From a virus: a DNA stretch of 21,073 nt. Shown here piece by piece: positions 1 to 6,358 of the stretch. The position numbers and the translations under genes are program-made. A model generated the notes under the pieces. That model did not search any database and was not told the DNA's origin. It was given only the letters and a program-made list of their open reading frames with translations. The DNA lies in IMG/VR virus record IMGVR_UViG_3300047471_000692, positions 1 through 21,073 of that record; one strand, written 5' to 3'. Each line of letters begins with the position of its first letter. Position 1 is the stretch's first letter.

Positions 1-1093
1 GCGCGCGCGCGTGCCAGATATCGTTGGCGCCCGTGATCGGGCTCTCCAGCGTCGGGTCGAGGTGCTTGGCGTAGACGCCGGTTTTTTTGCCGAGCGGGAT
101 CTCGCCGGCCTCGCGCCCTTCGACGTAGGTTTCCGCCTGCTGTCCGGTGCGCACTTTCGCCAGCGGCTTGCCGGCTTCGTAGGCGTTGTGCGCGAGCAGC
201 GAAAATCCAAGATTCGTTTCCGGCGTCGACTGCGACGAGAACAGTGCCTCTTCCTGCGCCAGCGTATGTTGCCGCGCCGGATCGGGACCGGCGATCTCGA
301 CGTTGCCGGCCTGCGCCTTGCGATACCAAGGCGCGCCGGCCAGGCCTTCTTCCACTTGTCGATCGAAGTTGGCACGCGAGGCGGCGAGATCGGCCTGGTT
401 CTGAATCGAATACGGCGCGCCGACAAAACCGCCATCGGGTTTCGGGATGACGTGCGCCTGGCTGCGCGCGATCGCCAGGGCCTCGTCGTAGGGCAGCTCG
501 CGCAGGTTGTTCGACGTGATGCCCATGCGCGCGCTGTTATGACCGATGCCTGGCAGCACGTTGTAATTTGTGGGTTGGTCAATTATCCCGCCGACTTGCG
601 CACGCACGCTTTGCTGCGGTTCTGGCGGCAACCCCCAACCCTCTGGCGCATTTGCCGGTATGCGATTGCGCTCAAGCAGAAAACCTCGGCCAAAATTATC
701 CTTATCGAGTATTCGGCCAAAATTCCCACGACCAAGGATCTTGCTCACCGGTCCAGCTTCGGTGTCGGACGGCATCAGCAGGCCGCCGGCAACCAGCGCG
801 CCGATTTTCACCGGCACACTGAACGGACCACCAAGCGCGTAGGTCGCGACATCGAGCGGCGTTTTCGGAATCATAAAATCGATCATTTTGCCAACGGTGT
901 TGTCACCCTGGCGGCCGAGCAGTGGTCGTTCGGCTTGTCGCGTGCGCAAGGCGGCGCGCTCGAACGGATCGTCGCTCAGATTACCGAGCGTGTCGTAACG
1001 CTGCGCCAGGCCGGCGAGAGAATTATTGCCGATCGGATCCCACGGCGCGGCGCCTTCATCAAACGCGCGGCCGAGCTCGTCGAGCCTAGGCAT
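1..1093 (-). CDS. Phage structural-type protein, 3' end cut by the window edge
   Basis: An open frame starts at ATG 1093 and runs off the left edge without a stop (364 codons seen). Its start overlaps the stop of the upstream gene by 8 bases. Residues near 85-105 form one hydrophobic stretch after a MIPKTPLD segment. The second half contains WYRKAQ, FSSQSTPETNLGF, and GANDIWHAR at the visible end. These resemble, from memory, an uncharacterised phage family with conserved N-rich and DIW motifs (possibly DUF7178); I could not verify this. A short internal duplication (NFGR twice, 11 residues apart) is visible. Its place at the end of the packaging/structural operon suggests a virion or virion-injected protein. 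The reading frame is certain; the function is not. Confidence 0.8.
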   Translation of the reverse strand, partial: MPRLDELGRAFDEGAAPWDPIGNNSLAGLAQRYDTLGNLSDDPFERAALRTRQAERPLLGRQGDNTVGKMIDFMIPKTPLDVATYALGGPFSVPVKIGALVAGGLLMPSDTEAGPVSKILGRGNFGRILDKDNFGRGFLLERNRIPANAPEGWGLPPEPQQSVRAQVGGIIDQPTNYNVLPGIGHNSARMGITSNNLRELPYDEALAIARSQAHVIPKPDGGFVGAPYSIQNQADLAASRANFDRQVEEGLAGAPWYRKAQAGNVEIAGPDPARQHTLAQEEALFSSQSTPETNLGFSLLAHNAYEAGKPLAKVRTGQQAETYVEGREAGEIPLGKKTGVYAKHLDPTLESPITGANDIWHARA

Positions 1094-1613
1094 ATCCGGT
1101 CCCGGTGGGCGGGCGTTGCTGCAGCAGTTGGCCGACGCCGCGATTGGCGCCACCGACCGGCGCGAAACCTTGTCGCTGCGCGCCGAAGGCAAACGGCGTT
1201 TGCGCGCGCGGTCTTTGTGCCGGCGGCAATTCGAAATTGGCGAAGAACCGTTTGAGGAAATTGTTTGCCGGGCTCGGATCCTCGGCGTCAGCCATCTGCG
1301 TCTGCGGAGCTCCGGCCGGGCGCGGCTGCGGTAGCGGCACCGGCAGCGTTCCTGGCGCGGCCGCACCGCCCATTGTCGGCGCACCATAGGCGGGTGACGG
1401 CGGCATCGACTGCGGCGGTGCGAACGGCGGCGGCGCCGTCATGTTCCAGCCGAGCGGGCCGCGATCGGGCGACCAACCGACGCCGGCATTGTCCGGCCGC
1501 AGCTGCTGCCAGGCGCCGAAGCGATCGGCAAAGTTGTCGCCGAGCGCGCTGACCGGCGCGTTGCCGGGGCCTTGATCCTCACCGAGGCTTCCGAGCGTGT
1601 TGTATGGGGGCAT
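1086..1613 (-). CDS. Proline/glycine-rich hypothetical phage protein
   Basis: This gene encodes 175 residues. The ATG at 1613 is chosen over an in-frame upstream codon because GGAGG lies 8 bases before it and the start overlaps the stop of the preceding gene as TGATG. The protein has a low-complexity middle rich in Pro, Ala and Gly (about residues 55-105), a more ordered segment around NNFLKRFFANFELP, and a Gly/Gln-rich tail. No catalytic motif, signal peptide or membrane span is visible. The opening MPPYNTLGSLG is echoed by RYDTLGNL in the following gene, so the two may share a short sequence module. It is likely a minor structural or assembly protein judged only by operon position. Confidence 0.75.
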   Translation of the reverse strand: MPPYNTLGSLGEDQGPGNAPVSALGDNFADRFGAWQQLRPDNAGVGWSPDRGPLGWNMTAPPPFAPPQSMPPSPAYGAPTMGGAAAPGTLPVPLPQPRPAGAPQTQMADAEDPSPANNFLKRFFANFELPPAQRPRAQTPFAFGAQRQGFAPVGGANRGVGQLLQQRPPTGTGYA

Positions 1614-1906
1614 CAGAATCGTCCTCCAAATCCGAGCATCAATCGATAATTTGCCGGCGCACCCGGCCACTGACTGTAGTTGCCGCGCAGGAATGCGTTG
1701 TTGCCAAGCACCGGCAGCGTCATGCCGCCGGCAGCGAAGCCACCGCGGCCGGGCGACTCGAGCTCCTGCAGATTGAATTGCGGCAGCTGCGGCGGCGCGA
1801 CCGGCGGTCGCTGCAATTGCGGTGCATCGCCGAGCGCGCCGAGGGTATTTGCTTGCGCCTTGAGTGCTTCCTGCAGCAGGGCGAGCTCGTCACGCCAATC
1901 GGCCAC
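1613..1906 (-). CDS. Small hypothetical phage protein with beta-rich C-terminus
   Basis: This gene encodes 97 residues and starts with GTG at 1906. AAGG lies about 9 bases upstream inside the end of the preceding gene, whose stop is two bases before this start. The N-terminus (ADWRDELALLQEALKAQ) looks like an amphipathic helix. The middle is Pro/Gln-rich. The C-terminus ends in YRLMLGFGGRF, an alternating pattern with a terminal phenylalanine that resembles a beta-strand. I do not recognise a family. It lies between a small membrane protein and the Pro/Gly-rich protein in the structural operon, translationally coupled on both sides. Confidence 0.7.
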   Translation of the reverse strand: MADWRDELALLQEALKAQANTLGALGDAPQLQRPPVAPPQLPQFNLQELESPGRGGFAAGGMTLPVLGNNAFLRGNYSQWPGAPANYRLMLGFGGRF

Positions 1907-2065
1907 CTAGAAAACCTTGCCGAGGCCACCGATCAATTCAGCGGCGATGTAGAACGCGATCGCTCCCCAGCCGAAGTGCCAGCGGCCGCTCGCCGTCATG
2001 ATGCATGACGCGATCACCGCGAACACGAACGCGAACACGAGCAGGATTAAACCGATGTTGTGCAT
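1907..2065 (-). CDS. Small two-span membrane protein
   Basis: This is a 52-residue protein starting at ATG 2065, inside the last codons of the upstream nuclease-like gene (19-base overlap), with AGGA 7-8 bases before the start. Residues 4-22 (IGLILLVFAFVFAVIASCI) form a clear membrane span, and a second weaker one follows (AIAFYIAAELIGGL). The overlap, ribosome binding site and hydrophobic pattern make it a credible gene. The function is unknown. Size and topology would fit a holin or a virion membrane peptide, but the other lysis genes are 15 kb away, so I do not name it. Confidence 0.65.
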   Translation of the reverse strand: MHNIGLILLVFAFVFAVIASCIMTASGRWHFGWGAIAFYIAAELIGGLGKVF

Positions 2066-2481
2066 GGTGACATCCTTTTGAATTGTTCGACCGGGATGAC
2101 AACGACAGGTTCTTGATCTTCGATGTCGCCGCGATCGACGCGGCCGCGAAATTCGACGCTACGCTCGCGCAGCATACTTGTGTAAGCGTAGCCATCATTG
2201 AACTGGACGACGAACAGGCACGGCAGGCGCGTTACGCCGTACAATCTTTCCGCCGCCATGACTTTTTGCAACGACAAGAACACCGTGGGGTGCTCCGACA
2301 GCGTGCGATAGCGGCGCTTGAGCTCCAGCCAGGCGGTGATTTTATTGTCGCGTGTGACCGCATAATCCAAATTGTAGGCGCGCGGCAATTTGCGCACTTT
2401 GCATTTCCAGATCGGCTCGATCCACGCCGCCATCGATTTTTCGACGGCGATATTTTCCTCGGTTTCGTAGATCGGCCGCAT
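2047..2481 (-). CDS. PD-(D/E)XK nuclease-like phage protein
   Basis: This gene encodes 144 residues from ATG 2481, which overlaps the terminase stop as TGATG. The layout fits the PD-(D/E)XK nuclease fold. An N-terminal helix carries several glutamates (E8, E9, E14), an aspartate sits in a strand (NLDYAV, D39), then ELK (E53, K55) follows in the next strand, and a basic helix comes after (RRYRTLSEH). That is the usual E...D...ExK arrangement. Placed directly downstream of the large terminase, it could trim or resolve packaging DNA or attack host DNA; this role is inferred. The 400-residue frame starting far upstream is an out-of-frame reading of the terminase, so the short form is right. Confidence 0.75.
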   Translation of the reverse strand: MRPIYETEENIAVEKSMAAWIEPIWKCKVRKLPRAYNLDYAVTRDNKITAWLELKRRYRTLSEHPTVFLSLQKVMAAERLYGVTRLPCLFVVQFNDGYAYTSMLRERSVEFRGRVDRGDIEDQEPVVVIPVEQFKRMSPCTTSV

Positions 2482-3986
2482 CACGCAGCCTGCCAGGATC
2501 CGGCCGGCGGCTGACGCATGCGCTTGACTGGTTCGGTTTGCGCGAATCGCAACATCATCAGCGCGTAGCGCGTGGCCGACAAAAGATCGTCGTGCTCCTT
2601 CACCACCTTGCCGTCCTTGCGGTGATAGAGGCGGAATTCTTCGTACCAATCGTTGAGGTGCGAGAACACTTTCAGGCGGCCGGTCTGCATGCGATCGAGC
2701 ATCAGCATCAGTCCGGCTTCGACGCCGGAGGCGCCATCGATGAATGTTGCGCGCTCGGGCAGCATGGCCAAATGTTGGCCGCGGTACTGCGAGGCGAGCT
2801 CGTCGCCACTGCCTTTGTCGGCGGCGAGGCCGTCGTGCGGCCAGGCGATCGGCACCCACTCCGAGCCCCAGGCGCGGATCGCCGCGGCGTGCAGGATCGG
2901 CGTCGACTGTCGCTGGCGGAATGCGCGCGTGACGTAGACGATGTCTTCCTCGCGATCGTGCGTGAGCTCGACGCAAGCGAACGGATGGTCGTAGCCGAAA
3001 TCGAGCCCGCGGATGCGGGCAAATTCGCGCGGGAAGATGCGCGCCGGACAAACGATCTGTTCTTCGGTGATGGGGAAGATGCGGCCGGAGCCGAGGGTGG
3101 GAATTCCTTTGGCGCGCGCTTCGCGCTCGTGCGCGGGATAGCCGGCGATGATTTTTTCGCGGTCTGCGGCCGAGTAGTGCGGCGCGTCGTCGATCGTCAT
3201 GTTGATGTTGATGCGATCGGGCGAGGGTTCGAGCAAAAATCTGCGACACACTTCCGACATGCCGAGCAGCGGCGTGAAGGTCGAATAGACCATGCCGGCG
3301 GTCGACGAAATTCGCGTCAGCGCTTCAGAGTAGATTTCCATCGGCGGCTCTTCGTCGAGCCAGACAAAGTCGACGGTGTCGGCCTGCCACTTGGAGCGGC
3401 CCTGATCGTAGCTCTTGAAGTTTAACGTGCTGCGGCCCTGCTGCACGTCACCGCCACCGCCGTGCAGCACGACGATGCCATCGAGCGCATCCGAAACGCC
3501 GTTGCGGCGCGACCAATCGAGCAGGCATTCCTGCGGCAGCAATCCCGTGCCAAACGCCGACTGATCACGCGGGTTACCGACGATCAGTCGCTGCACCCCG
3601 TCGCGCGTGAGCTCGGCGGATTCTGAGCCGGCGACGGCGCGCAGCGGCCGATCGAAGACGCGGCCTTTCCACCAGGGCGGGTAGCGTCCGGTGAGGTGCA
3701 TGGCCGCCTCGGCGGATCCGGCCAGCGTCTTGCCGATCTGGTTGCCGGCGAGCAAGGCGCGTTCGCGGTAGATGCCGCCGGCATCGTGGAATTCGCGTTG
3801 TTTGGGATAGGGCAGATACTGCGACAGGCGCGAGAGTGAATTGCGCCGCTCGCGTTCACGCCCGAGGCGTTTAGTGAGGAGCTCCTGCGCGGCCAGGCCG
3901 CGGCGCAGCTCGGCGAGTTGTTCGGGCGTGAATCGGTATGTCGGCGTTTTTTTTGCAGCGGATTTTTTCGTCGACTTTTTCGTCAT
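2481..3986 (-). CDS. terL: Terminase large subunit (DNA packaging ATPase/nuclease)
   Basis: This 501-residue packaging motor cuts concatemeric phage DNA and pumps it into the procapsid. The ATPase half has the Walker A-like GNQIGKT (81-87) and the Walker B FVWLDEEP (207-214, catalytic Glu after the Asp). A probable coupling STFTP motif sits near 235-239. The RNase H-like nuclease half has D329 in GLDFGYDHP, a PHDG motif near 385, and a late HDD motif (VKEHDDLLSATRY). This pattern matches P22 gp2-type terminases. The N-terminal 13 residues are very Lys-rich. ATG 3986 is preferred over GTG 3995 because it overlaps the stop of the preceding small gene as TGATG. Length is typical for the family. 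Confidence 0.95.
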   Translation of the reverse strand: MTKKSTKKSAAKKTPTYRFTPEQLAELRRGLAAQELLTKRLGRERERRNSLSRLSQYLPYPKQREFHDAGGIYRERALLAGNQIGKTLAGSAEAAMHLTGRYPPWWKGRVFDRPLRAVAGSESAELTRDGVQRLIVGNPRDQSAFGTGLLPQECLLDWSRRNGVSDALDGIVVLHGGGGDVQQGRSTLNFKSYDQGRSKWQADTVDFVWLDEEPPMEIYSEALTRISSTAGMVYSTFTPLLGMSEVCRRFLLEPSPDRININMTIDDAPHYSAADREKIIAGYPAHEREARAKGIPTLGSGRIFPITEEQIVCPARIFPREFARIRGLDFGYDHPFACVELTHDREEDIVYVTRAFRQRQSTPILHAAAIRAWGSEWVPIAWPHDGLAADKGSGDELASQYRGQHLAMLPERATFIDGASGVEAGLMLMLDRMQTGRLKVFSHLNDWYEEFRLYHRKDGKVVKEHDDLLSATRYALMMLRFAQTEPVKRMRQPPAGSWQAA

Positions 3987-4072
3987 CAGAGCCACCCGAA
4001 AACGATGATGAGCACGACCGCCATCAGGATGATGATGGCGATCGTGAAGGCATTGTTGGCGGTGTAGTTCAC
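3986..4072 (-). CDS. 28-residue single-span membrane peptide
   Basis: A tiny frame starts at GTG 4072, overlapping the upstream stop by four bases (GTGA), and ends in a TGATG overlap with the large terminase. About residues 9-27 (FTIAIIILMAVVLIIVFGW) form a strong transmembrane helix. The two coupled junctions and the hydrophobic pattern argue for a real gene, although it is too short for most gene callers. It is one of three membrane peptides of exactly 28 residues in this window. The function is unknown. Confidence 0.55.
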   Translation of the reverse strand: MNYTANNAFTIAIIILMAVVLIIVFGWL

Positions 4073-4467
4073 CGCTTAGACGGTGTCGGCACCAGCGTGC
4101 CCTCTTTCGGCACGATCACCACCACCCAGCCAGTGGTCGGGGTCCATGCCACGACTTTTTTCCAGCCCAGGTCCGGCTTCGGCTTGGGCGGCAGCACGAT
4201 CGGGTGCTCCGGCCGTACGTAGCCCTCGTCGACATCGATGCCGTAGGCCGGGTCGACCGGCGCGGGGATCTCCGGCAGGGTGTTGTCGGGAACCAAAGGC
4301 GGCAGGACGATCGGGTGGGTCGGGCGCAGGAAGCCGAGCCCGAGGTCGATACCATAGCCGGGATCCACCGGTTTCTCGGGTGGCGGCAGGCCCTGGTCGG
4401 GTTTATCGCCTTCGCGCACCGCGGCGACGAGCACGGTTTCGCCGGCCTTCAATTTGACGACTGACAT
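4069..4467 (-). CDS. Proline-rich phage protein with a two-copy repeat
   Basis: This gene encodes 132 residues starting at ATG 4467 with AGGAG 8 bases upstream. It contains an imperfect tandem repeat at residues 33-57 and 70-94, a 37-residue period. The shared pattern is PVDPxYGID, then G(F/Y)(L/V)RPxHPIVLPP. The C-terminus has WTPTTGWVVVIVP, a beta-like segment. Proteins with repeated HPIVLPP-type motifs followed by WTPxTGWVVV are, as I recall, frequent in phages of Alphaproteobacteria and are usually unnamed virion-associated proteins. It is the first gene after the gene-free region and is cotranscribed with the large terminase. Confidence 0.8.
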   Translation of the reverse strand: MSVVKLKAGETVLVAAVREGDKPDQGLPPPEKPVDPGYGIDLGLGFLRPTHPIVLPPLVPDNTLPEIPAPVDPAYGIDVDEGYVRPEHPIVLPPKPKPDLGWKKVVAWTPTTGWVVVIVPKEGTLVPTPSKR

Positions 4468-4505
4468 TGCAGATCACTCCTTTTGTTTGTTTATGTTAGC
4501 GTTCG

Positions 4506-4523
4506 GGCAACCGGGTGGTTGCC
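4506..4523. repeat. Perfect inverted repeat between divergent genes
   Basis: GGCAACC and GGTTGCC form a 7-base-pair stem around the loop GGGT. It sits in the 61-base space between the leftward gene at 4467 and the rightward gene at 4529. It could be an operator, or a weak terminator for transcripts coming from the right. No run of T follows on either strand, so a classical intrinsic terminator is unlikely. Confidence 0.6.
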
Positions 4524-4528
4524 TCTCC

Positions 4529-4702
4529 ATGAACGCCAATGAGAACCTACGCGCACAAAAATCGGAACGGAAGCGTCTGATCGCGCTGCAGGCCGAAGTC
4601 GAGCGGCTGCGCGAGCGGGTTTCCTACCTGGAGGGCGTGCGCAGGCACCTCGAAGTCGACAATGACGAGCTGCGCGGCCGCCTCCAAGACCTCGAAGGCT
4701 GA
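4529..4702 (+). CDS. Small coiled-coil protein
   Basis: This is a 57-residue protein from ATG 4529 to TGA 4702. It is almost entirely a heptad-patterned helix rich in Arg, Glu and Leu (ALQAEVERLRERVSYLEGV, then DELRGRLQDLE), so it should form a coiled-coil dimer. An in-frame upstream start at 4454 would overlap the divergent gene and its ribosome binding site, so the internal ATG is preferred, though its ribosome binding site is weak (GGTGG at about -12). It is the only rightward gene in the leftward structural block. The function is unknown. Confidence 0.55.
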   Translation: MNANENLRAQKSERKRLIALQAEVERLRERVSYLEGVRRHLEVDNDELRGRLQDLEG

Positions 4703-5107
4703 ATACGTAATCTGTGCATAACGCAATTATGGCGGAGCGAGGCGCCATATGAGAAACGCGCGAAAAGCGGCCGAAAAGGACAGCATTCCTCACTTGACAC
4801 GAGTATAAACATTTAGGTCCGCTACGCGCGCGCGCGGCCTCCCCACCATCTGAAGCTCCGCAAGTGCTGCTCGCCAGAAGCGCCACCGAGATAGCAGAAA
4901 GCCCCGCCTTTCCTCGGTTGTCCGCACACATCCAACACCAGGGTACCACACACATCGGAGGGCGCGCTCGCGCCCGCACGGGAATTCCCCGGATTTCCAT
5001 CGTGCGCGAGAAAGGCACACAGGCCGGGCACTAACGGGAACGTCCCTGCCCATGCTCATGGTGGCCCCAGCGACCGAGTTCTAACCCCGTACTCCGGGGG
5101 GTCCATG

Positions 5108-5136
5108 CTAACCCCTTGATCTAGCAGGGGAATTAG
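5108..5136. repeat. Bulged stem-loop
   Basis: CTAACCCCT pairs with AGGGG and TTAG, leaving a two-base AA bulge and a nine-base loop. It follows a second small hairpin, CCCCG/CGGGG, at about 5085-5100. It lies in the middle of the gene-free region. Possible roles are RNA structure in a leftward transcript leader or a protein binding site. Confidence 0.5.
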
Positions 5137-5174
5137 CGATGTGCACAGGCCTTTGGTGCTCGATCGCATGTACT

Positions 5175-5191
5175 CGTCATACGTTATGACG
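5175..5191. repeat. 17-base palindrome
   Basis: CGTCATA and TATGACG are perfect arms around a three-base CGT centre. The size and symmetry are those of a site for a dimeric DNA-binding protein. It heads a 120-base cluster of palindromes and repeats in the gene-free region. Confidence 0.6.
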
Positions 5192-5226
5192 TGTGCATCG
5201 TTGATATCGTTGACGAATCTGGATCT

Positions 5227-5294
5227 GAGGTACGCCAGAGGTACGCATGTGCAAGGCCTAGGCCTCGATCGAGCGCTTCCCAGGTGCTTCCCAG
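5227..5294. repeat. Cluster of 11-base-spaced direct repeats and palindromes
   Basis: GAGGTACGC occurs at 5227-5235 and 5238-5246, and GCTTCCCAG at 5275-5283 and 5286-5294. Each pair has an 11-base period, about one helical turn. Between the pairs lie the palindromes AGGCCTAGGCCT (5254-5265) and CTCGATCGAG (5264-5273). Repeats on one face of the helix are typical of multi-subunit binding such as small terminase at a packaging site, or of an origin. This reading is inference. Confidence 0.55.
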
Positions 5295-5409
5295 AAGACG
5301 TCAGCCAGGAGCTCGAGTCAATGATATCAATGGCTTAGCGGCAAAGACCTCCTGTCTCTCAAGCAGAAGGTGCAGGAAACGCGGCAGCGGTGTTTAGATA
5401 CTCTCGCAG

Positions 5410-5424
5410 TCTCACTCAGTGAGA
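5410..5424. repeat. 15-base palindrome
   Basis: TCTCACT and AGTGAGA are perfect 7-base arms around a single C. It lies 85 bases beyond the stop of the leftward 28-residue membrane gene. A repressor site or a transcript 3' structure is possible. Confidence 0.5.
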
Positions 5425-5508
5425 ATCAGAGCGCTCGCGGTCGGCCCTTTGCTCGCCCTGGTGAGCCAATTCGCCTGATTTCCCTGCTCTGTCAGATCTC
5501 TCGTAGCG

Positions 5509-5595
5509 TTACGAGGGGTGCGGCCTTCGTGCGCTCCAGAGCACGCAGAGCGGGAGGAAAAGCAGCACGATGCCCCAGAGTTCTGCGCTGGTCAT
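5509..5595 (-). CDS. 28-residue single-span membrane peptide
   Basis: A tiny frame starts at ATG 5595 with a 4-base ATGA overlap with the upstream gene and stops at TAA 5509. Residues 7-20 (WGIVLLFLPLCVLW) form one short hydrophobic span, followed by a basic tail (SARRPHPS), giving a predicted N-out or small toxin-like layout. The stop codon lies within a perfect hairpin, CTCGTA/TACGAG (5500-5515), which may protect or end the transcript. The function is unknown. It is the last gene before the gene-free region. Confidence 0.55.
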   Translation of the reverse strand: MTSAELWGIVLLFLPLCVLWSARRPHPS

Positions 5596-5870
5596 GTGCG
5601 ATCGCGTTTGCCGATGTAGTCCTGCGCCATGAAGACGTCGGCCGGCACCGGCTTGGCGTAGTTAGGATCGTCGAGACCTTTCGCGTCTGCGGTGTTGCCG
5701 AAGCGCTGGCGCCGCTCCTCTTCGTTGCCGGGCTCGATGAGATTGATCAGATCGAGCGCCTCCAGCGCCAGGACGATTTTCTGCGATAGCGACCACTGAC
5801 CGGCGGCCAGGTTCGGATCGCTGTCCGACCAGTACGCCAGGATGCGGGCGACAGCCTGCTCGCGCGTCAT
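5592..5870 (-). CDS. Hypothetical phage protein next to the small terminase
   Basis: This gene encodes 92 residues starting at ATG 5870, overlapping the stop of the small terminase as ATGA. The N-terminus (MTREQAVARILAYWSDSDP) and the segment SLSQKIVLALEALDLINLIEPG look helical, and the C-terminus is charged. I recognise no domain. The tight coupling with the small terminase suggests a packaging accessory or simply operon membership. Confidence 0.75.
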   Translation of the reverse strand: MTREQAVARILAYWSDSDPNLAAGQWSLSQKIVLALEALDLINLIEPGNEEERRQRFGNTADAKGLDDPNYAKPVPADVFMAQDYIGKRDRT

Positions 5871-6235
5871 GAGGGCTCCTGCGTTTCGGGTTCGAGCTCT
5901 ACTGCGCCTTCGATCATCTGTACGGTCTTCGCGCGTACCGCGGCCAGATGCTCTTCGAGCAGCGCGATCTCGTCATCGGTCAAATCGATGAAGGGCGAAT
6001 TCACTTTCTCGGCCTGCTTGGGCAAGAGCGAAACAACCGCATGCAAATAAACGCCCGGCTGACGCTGACGCACGCGCGCGATCGTTTCCTCGCCGTGCTG
6101 CTCGAAATCTGCGTGCAGCATCGCCAAGCATAATTCCTGCAGCTTCGAGCGAGAGCCCTTCGGCCGACCCTTCGGGTTCGCCGATACGCCCGGCTTCCAA
6201 CGAGTCTCGATGAGATGCGCAGCTGTCCGCGGCAT
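5867..6235 (-). CDS. terS: Terminase small subunit-like protein (DUF5681-like)
   Basis: This is a 122-residue protein. The N-terminus carries the hallmark WKPGVSANPKGRPKGSRSKL (residues 13-32), the Gly/Lys/Arg-rich signature of the DUF5681 family found in small terminases and related phage proteins. A helical region follows (ADFEQHGEETIARVRQRQPGVYLHAVVSLLP) and an acidic tail. Small terminases bind the packaging site and recruit the large subunit. Here the large-subunit gene is nearly 2 kb further along and separated by a gene-free region, which is unusual. The ribosome binding site before ATG 6235 is weak. The family assignment comes from motif recognition. Confidence 0.8.
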   Translation of the reverse strand: MPRTAAHLIETRWKPGVSANPKGRPKGSRSKLQELCLAMLHADFEQHGEETIARVRQRQPGVYLHAVVSLLPKQAEKVNSPFIDLTDDEIALLEEHLAAVRAKTVQMIEGAVELEPETQEPS

Positions 6236-6308
6236 AAGTGATCTCTAGCGTGTTTCATCAGGCGAGGAAAGTTAGGAATTCAATCCTCCTCGAGCCGCGC
6301 GGCCAGGA

Positions 6309-6356
6309 GCTCGAGAACTGTTACACTTTTGTTCGTAATGTTGACAGTTCTCGAGC
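6309..6356. repeat. 13-base-pair perfect inverted repeat, 22-base spacer
   Basis: GCTCGAGAACTGT at 6309-6321 is the exact reverse complement of the segment at 6344-6356. The spacer is AT-richer than its surroundings. It lies just past the stop of the gene ending at 6359 and about 75 bases before the small terminase start. There is no T-run on the leftward side, so it may be an operator, a processing site or a translation-control hairpin rather than an intrinsic terminator. Confidence 0.65.
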
Positions 6357-6358
6357 CC

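Larger units (their letters stand above)
4703..5508. other. Gene-free region between the terminase subunit genes
   Basis: About 800 bases hold no convincing gene on either strand. The frames that span it (for example 4790-5059 leftward) have unusual amounts of Trp, Cys and Arg and no good ribosome binding site. The stretch holds several palindromes and short direct repeats, listed separately. It also holds an inverted repeat TATGGCG/CGCCATA at 4728-4749 and an isolated TTGACA at 4794-4799 without a matching -10. In most phages of this type the small and large terminase genes are nearly adjacent, so a packaging recognition site, a non-coding RNA or a regulatory island are the main possibilities. 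It could also be the scar of a lost gene. Confidence 0.6.

Noticed and set aside
11-1255. Long rightward open frame of 414 codons
   Set aside because: It is the reverse reading of two leftward genes with good ribosome binding sites and coupled starts. Its composition is Arg-rich and lacks family-like motifs.
2538-3425. Rightward open frame of 295 codons
   Set aside because: It lies entirely opposite the large terminase, whose motifs are unambiguous.
4794-4816. Possible promoter with TTGACA followed by TATAAA
   Set aside because: The TATAAA is only three bases after the TTGACA, and no -10 lies at 16-18 bases.
4790-5059. Leftward frame of 89 codons in the gene-free region
   Set aside because: It has an unusual excess of Arg, Trp and Cys, no convincing ribosome binding site and no coupling to neighbours. 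A decayed gene cannot be excluded.
5040-5140. Possible tRNA gene suggested by GTTC-like sequence and hairpins
   Set aside because: The hairpins do not assemble into a cloverleaf with acceptor, anticodon and T arms of normal size on either strand.
5370-5789. Rightward frame of 139 codons
   Set aside because: It is opposite two leftward genes joined by an ATGA overlap, and its translation looks like random GC-rich sequence.
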